Positions 26,501 to 35,500 of a stretch of 64,000 bases of DNA are shown here, piece after piece. Source of the stretch: Sthenelais limicola (taxonomy: Eukaryota; Annelida; Polychaeta; Phyllodocida; Sigalionidae); contig OW804094.1 in assembly GCA_942159475.1 (NCBI GenBank), forward strand, positions 58,152,966-58,216,965. Direction: 5' to 3'. A program made the position numbers and the translations under genes. Position 1 is the stretch's first letter. Each line of letters begins with the position of its first letter. The notes under the pieces are model-generated. The model worked only from the letters and a program-made list of their open reading frames with translations, was not told where the DNA came from and searched no databases.

Positions 26501-29500
26501 CGATAACATCTTATCATTCGTGGAAAGTCATAATTTTATATTTCGCTGAAGGGCGTTGCAACGCCTTAAATGACGACGTGCGGTTTCCGTCATCGTCATG
26601 GTGATGTTTTTTCCTATCGCTGAAACTTGTTGGTACGTAACTTGAGGTATATCTAGCCTAAATTGAACTTAAGTGTCATGGCGGCGGAGCGCGAATTAAT
26701 GAAAATTAGTCGCATATTTGTACCGATGTGTCGACCGGAAGTAAACAATGCCCATAGAGTTAGCATTGGGGCGATACATAATCACTCCCTACATCACCCC
26801 AGTAACAGTTTGACGGTTATGAAGGCTATAGTTGAAATCGCTTGCCTCTAAAGATGGATATATGTAAGTTAGAACTCATAAAACTATATGATCGTTGAAA
26901 GAACAGGGATTTAATATCGCGGTAACGTTGGGGCTATGGGACTTTCGCGCGACATGTCCACATGACGTCATGAAACTGCTACAGTAGCGCGACTCAAAAA
27001 AACGCCGCGGTGGACTACTTACGCGCCCTATAAATACATCTCGTAGCAACAGAAGCAGAAATAGCTTCAAATTAGTACAAGAAATATCCCCAAATCAATA
27101 TTTTCTGTTGTGCGGTTTTTTCTGTTGTGCGATGTTTTCTGTTCTGCGAGCAAAAGTGACTGCTATACATCGCAGGATCCACATGACAGCGATGTTTTTT
27201 CTGGGCGCCTTGCACGAGAAACATCGCTGTTATTGCGATGTTTTTGCTGAATTTCCCTCGCAAACCGGGTTTGCGATGTTTTTTTCTGGGTGGGGTCCCA
27301 GGTTTAAGATGAGATAAATGAAAATTTCTTTTCAAATCTGCCCCATGACTCAGTCGTCTCAACTTTACAGTACATAAAGTTGATTTTCCTCACTAAATAA
27401 GGGCATATTTTCTGTAATTCCCATTGTATCAGATAAATCTGTCTATAACAATTCCTAGAAAACAAAACCACCTCTTTCTTCGATAAAGGTTTGTAAAATT
27501 TTCCAGAAACACAACTCAGAGTTGCTCCTGTGTTTACTAAAGTTGGTAATTTGTAATGACTCAGTTCCAACACAATACAACCCTCATTCAAACCAATAGA
27601 AATAGGATTTCCCTTACCTGGCGTCAATGTCAGCACAATATCTTCCTCCTGGGTCTGTTCGTTTATACACAATTTAGGGTCTTTTTCACATTCCTCGTAG
27701 TGATAGCCCTCGTTTTCACCATGGGTCTCTAGTTTTCCTTCTTCCTATAAGGAGTTGGAGGCCTGTTCTTCTCGCTTGATGACCTTCCTGGGGAGTGGCT
27801 CTTCTCCCTTGAGCTGCTTCTCCAACGTTCTCTGCTGTCCTTTCTGCTTCTGCTGCTGGATCTGTTTTTCCTTGTCTTCCTATGTATCGATAGCTCACAA
27901 ACCATCTCCGTCATGGATTCTTTAAACACCCTCTGTCTGTCAGACATAGCTGTGTTTTGATCCGAGGCAAGGTCGTCTACAGTATCTTTAAACACCCTCT
28001 GTCTGTCAGACATAGCTGTGTTTTGATCCGAGGCAAGGTCGTCTACAGTATCCACTAGACCTTTCTAACAGGCCTCATCTACCTCAGCCGAGGTATATGT
28101 CCTCTTTTCTTCCTTGCACTCTTGTCCTTCTCTTCCTCTTTAGCTCTGTTCTTTTTGTCAGTTTGTTCCGGACCAACCATTGTTTCCTTTTATACTGAGT
28201 GTTGGTATATTCCAATATTTGTCCCGTAGGGCTTGTGTTTATAAAGTCCTTGTCATGGGGAGTGTGACTTCAGGTGATGTGAATTAGAATAACTGGAAAA
28301 ATCTAGTTCAAAATTTCGATTTTATATTTAAAGATGAGCGATGTTCCATACAGGATCTCAGGATCTTACAGAATTTAATAAATTCTTTATCAATATCGGT
28401 CCAAGTCTGGCGGAAGCCATCCATGTAAACCCTTTAGATGAACATACAAATATTAATATGGGTAAAGAGGTAACAGATAAAAAGTTCAGTTTTAGTAATA
28501 TTTCTGACATGATGGTCGAATTAGCTATAGCCAAAATAGGTAATCACAAAGCCTCAGGGTTAAACTTTAAACTTGATGCCCACTTCCATATTGAAACCCT
28601 GCATGTTGGCTCTGAGCAAACAATTTGCCTATTTGTTCAACCTTTCATTACAAGTTGCGAAAGTACCAGCGGCTTTCAAAACAGCTACGGTAACACCCCT
28701 ATTTAAAGAAGGGAAAAGAGATGTTGCTGGTAATTATAGGCCAATTTCTTGTGTTAATCTTCCGGCCAAGGTTCTTGAAAGTTGCGTACAAATGCAGTTA
28801 ACCTCGTATCTCCAAAAAGAGAATTTATTATGCAATGTACAATTCGGCTTCAGGGGAGGGAAATCTATTAACGATGCACTTGATAATCTTTTTTCTTACA
28901 CATACAATAATATAAATAATAAGAAATTAACCGATATGGTATTTTTGGACTTCAAAAAAGCTTTTGATACCGTTAATCATGATATACTTCTCACAAAATT
29001 AAAGAATTTCGGCATTCAAAACGACTCTCTAAAATGGTTTCAAGATTATTTAAGTAACAGAATGCAAAAAGTGATCGTGAATGGAAATCTCTCCTCGTTA
29101 CAAAAGGTTGTTTGTGGTGTGCCTCAAGGAACCTCCTTGGGGCCGTTAATGTTCATTCTATACATAAATGACTTACACAAGGTTATTAAAAATAGTCTCA
29201 TACAACATTTTGCCGATGATACGGTTATTTATGGAGCTAGAGATAGAAATTCCAAATGTACTAAGGGCCTACAAGAAGACTTGAACAGAGTAGCCAACTG
29301 GTGCGCACTCAACAAAATTTCTCTTAATATTAAAAAATGTAAGTCCTTGACTATTAGCCTAAGGCAAGGAAAACTGAATGAGGTTAATGATTTCACTATA
29401 TGCCAACAGAAACTTGAAAAGGTCAGGTATTACAAATTCCTGGGCGTTGAAATAGACGAACAATTAAATTTCAAAACCTTCCTTGAAAAGAAAATTAATG

Positions 29501-32500
29501 TTATCAGAAATAAAATTAAATCATTATCGAAACTATTTAATATTTGTGACAAAAATACACTATTATTGATCTACAAGGTCACGATTCTACCCCATATAGA
29601 TTACGGAGATATTTTCTACCAAGCAGCCCCGCAAAGGTATTTAGACCGACTCCAGTCGCTCCAAAATGCGGCTCTAAAAATCGCTTTAAAATTGCCAAAA
29701 TTTGCTAACACTAGAGATATCCACAGAGAAGTTAAAATATCTGCTCTTTCCACTCGAAGAGATGGGCATATTTTAGAACTTGCGGTCAGACGTTCTCTTG
29801 TGCCCGCAAACCTTGATGATAGGAAAATAGCACTGAGAGGGCCCTCAAATCGGAAGAAGCTGTTGGTCCCTCAACCTAAAAACGAGAGTTTTAAAAAATC
29901 ATATATCTTTAAACTTACCACACTCTGGAATGAACTTCCTCAAAAACCCAGAGAAATTCCGAATAGAAAAGAATTTAGAACATATTTAAAAAATGTATTT
30001 CCCCCGGAATTTGATTTTTAGGGGACGAAAACATAGTAACCTAAGAAAGGTCTTGTTAAGAAAGGTCTTGTAATTTGAACGTTACAAATAGTCGATGTAT
30101 GTTAAAGGTCTTGTTAATCTGAAAGATACAAATTGTCAATGTATGTACCAATTTGATTCATCGCCCATTAAAGGGAGGGGGGCGGGGGGAAAATGCAGGC
30201 ATGTAAGTCTTGTTAATATGACTGAGATATCAGTAAGCGGTTTATACCGTTGGGGAAAGGTCAGGTAAATGCTGTTTGTTCCAGTTAAACGAATATTGTT
30301 CTTATTCACTCTAACGAATTAATTCTATTCATTTACCTAACATTGTGATTGATGGAAATAGTGTGAACCAACCAGTATAGGGAGGAATATTTCCTGCTAT
30401 TAAATTCTTGCCAGTATAGGTAGGAAGACCGTTAAAGCTTTGTACTTTTGTTAATTCTCGTAAATATAGAGATGTGTAGTATTGTACCGAACTATTGTCT
30501 TTTGCTTGTCATATTCAAGTTGTAAACGATCAACAACTAATGAGGATTGTCATAGTATGGATGTGCATTTAACGATGATTCGTTAGACATAAGAAGGCTT
30601 CTGGGCTAATTAAATTAACTCGTATACTCTTTTAAAGCCTAAAAATATCGTCCTAATTTCTGCAACTGACCATCAACCTTCTATACGCACCACTGAGGAT
30701 CTTTCAAAAACAAAGAACAATGGAAAACACCTTGACATTGGATTTGATGGAAAAACTATGAAATAACGTTAAATAACGTTTTAAATTATATAAAACTATT
30801 AAATTCTTCTCCTGGACAAACCACTATCTACATGAACTCATCAGTTTAACCAATCTCTACAGACTTTAATTATTTCATTCTAATCAGGACTATATCTAAT
30901 GATACATTGAGGACATGTTATGAAAATTAATATTAAACACCCTTGTTTTTGTATGGGCCCCCCAGGAAGATCACTTTTGTGAGGATGCGTCCTGCTCTTG
31001 ATTATATGTGATTGTATTATGTGTAATTGTGAATAAAAGTTTTATATATATATATATATTTATTATACGCGCATTCTATATGAGACGTGCTATAAGTGGG
31101 GTGCTATAAAAATATTCATATAGGACGTGTCCTATATGAAATGTAGTTGTCTAAAAATAGCTCTGTTGTTATGCTTCGCGGAGCTTTGGCTCTCCGCGGA
31201 GCATGTAAACAAATCCCCGCGATCGGTAATCCACCCATGATTCTGGTACTATGATTATAGAAATACATAATAAAAACCATATCATTAAATAGAACATTAA
31301 ATTCTCTATCCAATGATATGAATTTTATTAATGTAGCTCAAGAAATGGCCACAATATGAACGTTTTAAGTTAACAATATAAATAGGCCTATACTAACGAA
31401 GCTGTCAGCGGGGCTGTCAGTGGGGCTGGCAGCGGGGCAGCGGGCTCTCTGTGCTTCTTTAATATTTTTCAGTGATATTTGATGAAATATGATCAAATTG
31501 TATGCACATATAATAAATATAGAATGGAACTCGCCGGCAATAATCGAAAATTTATAGGACTTGATTCGTCCACATAAGCACTCTGCCTACGGCATCGTGC
31601 TTATGTGGACGAATCTCGTCCTATAAATTTTCGATTATTGCCGGCTCGTCCCATTCTCTCTATATATATGCTCTCCGAGCTCCAACCGCGGCAGGTGTGT
31701 GTGAGTGGTAATAAACGGATTTGGCTGGCGAGGACCATAAGAACCTGGTTCTGTCGTTATTTCTATCTAGTCCCATAGCCACTACGATACGTGGGAAAAA
31801 ACCAAACACTACAATTGTTTCCATATACTACTTACACCGAATTATAATGCATCTGACTCACCTTTACCAACAGAGGGAGCCATATATCATATACCATTAT
31901 AATTACCATTTCTATGTCATCTTACCATTATACCATTATCCACACACAACTTGTCATCTAGTATGTATATCACCTATACTGTCGAACACGTCTTATTAAG
32001 ATCAGAGTAACAATAGTAGACGCTTGTCTTAGTTATTTATTGTCCTCCTCATACGAAACCGGGTCACTACATTTTGGTGCCGTGACCTCTGAGGAGTAAG
32101 ACAATAATCCACCTAAGGAAGAAGATATTCTAATGTCCGAAGATGGACATCTGACCATACCCACACTCAGTGTGGAGAATTTAAGACTATATAATATAAT
32201 GAGCAATGTGTTTAAATGAATATCCAACTGAGTCTGTTTCATCAGATGATAGCATTGATTTTGAAGAGTCAGTCAGTCGTTATAAGCCGTTCTACCACCA
32301 CTCCCTGGACAAGTCTCTCTTTCAAACCACATATTCATAATGTCATTAAAAAGATAAGAGCAAAAATCAGTCTGATGTATAGAGCAAAAATATCCCTCGC
32401 ACAAAAGGCCAAACATGACATCTATAAGATGGCCATACTCCCCTAAATTGACTATTGTGACTTTATATATGACTCATGTCCACAAAACCTACTTAGTAAA

Positions 32501-35500
32501 TTGCAAACCCTCCAAAACACAGCTTTAAGGATCATTCTTAACAAACCAAAATATGACTGGATCAGGAACATACTCTACTAAACATACTACCTTTACAGAA
32601 ACGCAGAAATATGCATATATTCAACATGGCTTATTAATTAGCAAACAAAAAACCCAAAGAATCACTCTAAAGGGAGAAAAAACCTAATGGGACTGCGACC
32701 CAGGTCGGCACTGATATAACTCTGTTATATTTAAATGCCAAACTCGTTGGAATTAACTACCAACAGAAATCCACTTGTGTAAATATGTAAATTACTTTGA
32801 CTAAATTATGTAAATCACATCGATTAAAACCATGCAGTGGTGTCGAATGGGGGAATTTTATATCCGAAAATGAATTTATATATTTTTTATAATGACCTGA
32901 TGAAGGGCAATCTTAGCCCGAAAGCTAGTGTAATAAAGAATTGAAACCATAAATTAGGGATTTTTTCCTACCCAAAATAACACCACCACTAAGACAACCG
33001 GGATACTCGATATAAAAGCGACTATCTACCTACCTCGATACATTTTTATAATGAATTTTTAAGTTGAAAATGAGTAAAAACGCTCATACTGCAAAAAAAA
33101 ATTAAAAAATTCATCCTCATCTATCATCATCATCAGATCATGTGATATTTGGGAGATAAAAAGAAAATGTGAGGACAATGGGTTTTTTATATACTACACA
33201 TGTTTATTAGCTAGTGGTAGTCATGCGTTATAATGTCTGGTTAGCTTTGTTGCATTATCTATTCAAGATTTTAATTTGTTTTCAAATTACCTTTTTTTTC
33301 CCAGGCCACTTAAGAAGCTCATAAAACAGTCGCAGGCACCCAAGAAAGGTGAAAAAACAACATGTATGTATCAAACCTAAAATCTTTCGCCTTATTTCCA
33401 TAATTTTCCATTGATGAATTTCCTTATATCATTGTTGTAATTGATGGTATTTTTTTGACGTTCTAACATTGTTCTAAATGAAAAAAAAGAAGGCCTAGTG
33501 CATGGATTCATGTGTTGTGCGTTATAATTATGACTATGTCAGCTCCCGAGGAGAAGAAATATGAAGATGCGCTCAAAGAAATGATGAACAGGATCAAAGC
33601 TGGGAACACCTTACGACCGGCTGCCCAAAGACGGGTATGTTTATTTTTCTGTCCCCAAATTTACAGTTTCTTGCATTTTATGAAATAGTTATGTTTTGGG
33701 TATACGGAAGAGTAGGAAATATACATTTATCCAATAAATCGGAAGTTAGACAGTGTGCAAATTTAATGATTTACTCTACTATATTCACTAGCCTATTCCT
33801 TCATTGCCCTAATCTTATAGAGATAATGTATTGATAGAGATGTAACTTGTTTTGACCATCCTTACAAAGAAGACTATTCCTGAGGTCTGGAAATATGTCG
33901 TATCTGCTTCAATATTTTGAGTTCATGTTTTATGTCGTTTAGAGAAATGTGTTGATTGATGTAGTTGTTTCTGTCTGTTAGATTATCTGGTGTCTGATCA
34001 ACTTCAACCGGGAGGTTTTATTATATATTTATGTTTATATACCTCCCCGGTTCAACATTGCATGGTCCTCCATTTACTATTTCCATCATGTAGATTATGT
34101 ATCTTGCTTCTACAAAAGATAAATCTAAATCTATCCTATTCAGAATGTAGCGTATAGGTGCAAAAAACCTGTAAGTAATGCGGGGGACAAGAAACCCGAA
34201 AAGGCATATAGCTTTTAGCTTGACTTCAATGATTTGCCTTGAGCCCATGTCATCCGATGCAGAGAACGAGACTGTTTGCATTCACAGTTGAAAGTCAACA
34301 TTTAGACATTTAGATAGACCCCAATTCCAACCATATAATTTTAATATGTGACATACATTTTACAATCCATTATTTACTCCTGACATTGGCTGATGTCGGC
34401 CTACTAATCCTATCTCCACACAGTGAGATCTATTTCTATGGAGTGATTTATCTGTTTGATACTTCATTCTATATTTTACGTCCCAGCCTAGGCCCAACTT
34501 AGAATGTATTGCTGATGTGTAGACGAAAGAAAGGTTAAATCTTCTCATTGACTTTCGTCTTGAATACTTCCATATTTAAATGCATTTATTATATCGGTCA
34601 AGGCCAGTCAGACATCAGAATACATCAGGATTAAATGATAGATAAGACCTTATGACCAAAGCATCCTATATAGTCATACCCCAAATGTGCATATTAATGA
34701 GTGTTGCATGCTTTGTATTTATCGATCTTGTGGTATCACTCTCTTGGTGTTCCATTTATGGTGTGGCCAATGATAGGAAATTTCCCTTCTTCGATTGGAG
34801 GACTTTTTATTGCTTTTTACATTATACATATATGATGAAAATCACGTACCGTACGTCCGTACGTTGATGATTTTGTGTTGTAGAGACCAGGGTTGCCGGA
34901 AGAATACAAACTGAGAAAGAATGTAAGATCACTGGATTAAAGGAAGGCTTGATAATCAAATTAAACGTTTGTCTTAACGAAATTACATATAATCAGTGTT
35001 ATGCATATGAGAAACTGTTGACGGATATTTCTTTTACATATTAACCAGTTTTGATGTCATGGAATCTAGTGGTATGTGTTTAGAACAACCACGAGTCCCT
35101 ATCGCCAAGAAGTTGTTTTATTTTTGTAACCCCGTTATATTAAATGTTTCCAATTGAGTTGGTCACTTATGAAATGGAACTTAATACAATTGGGCATGCC
35201 AGCACTAACCGACTGACAGCTTTGATTATCATTACGTTTATATAATGTACACGACTTTTATTTCTATAACTTAACTATGAAAGGATTTCCCTTTCTCGGG
35301 ATAAATTCTTCATACACTGCCAACATTAAGCTTTGCCCCTAGATGAACTGTCAACCCGTCAACCTATCAACGTTCACAATAGGTCACTTGAATGGGTTCT
35401 ATGTACAACTAAGCTTTGCCCAAACCATTAATGGAAGTGCTTATTCGGGGGTAACCGAATGTGTCACCTTCCTGCAGAAATAAGGACAGTCTTGGGTCTA

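Noticed and set aside
32893..32925. Functional hammerhead ribozyme
   Set aside because: The core words are present but an extra A precedes stem II and no pairing stems I and III with a cleavage triplet were found.
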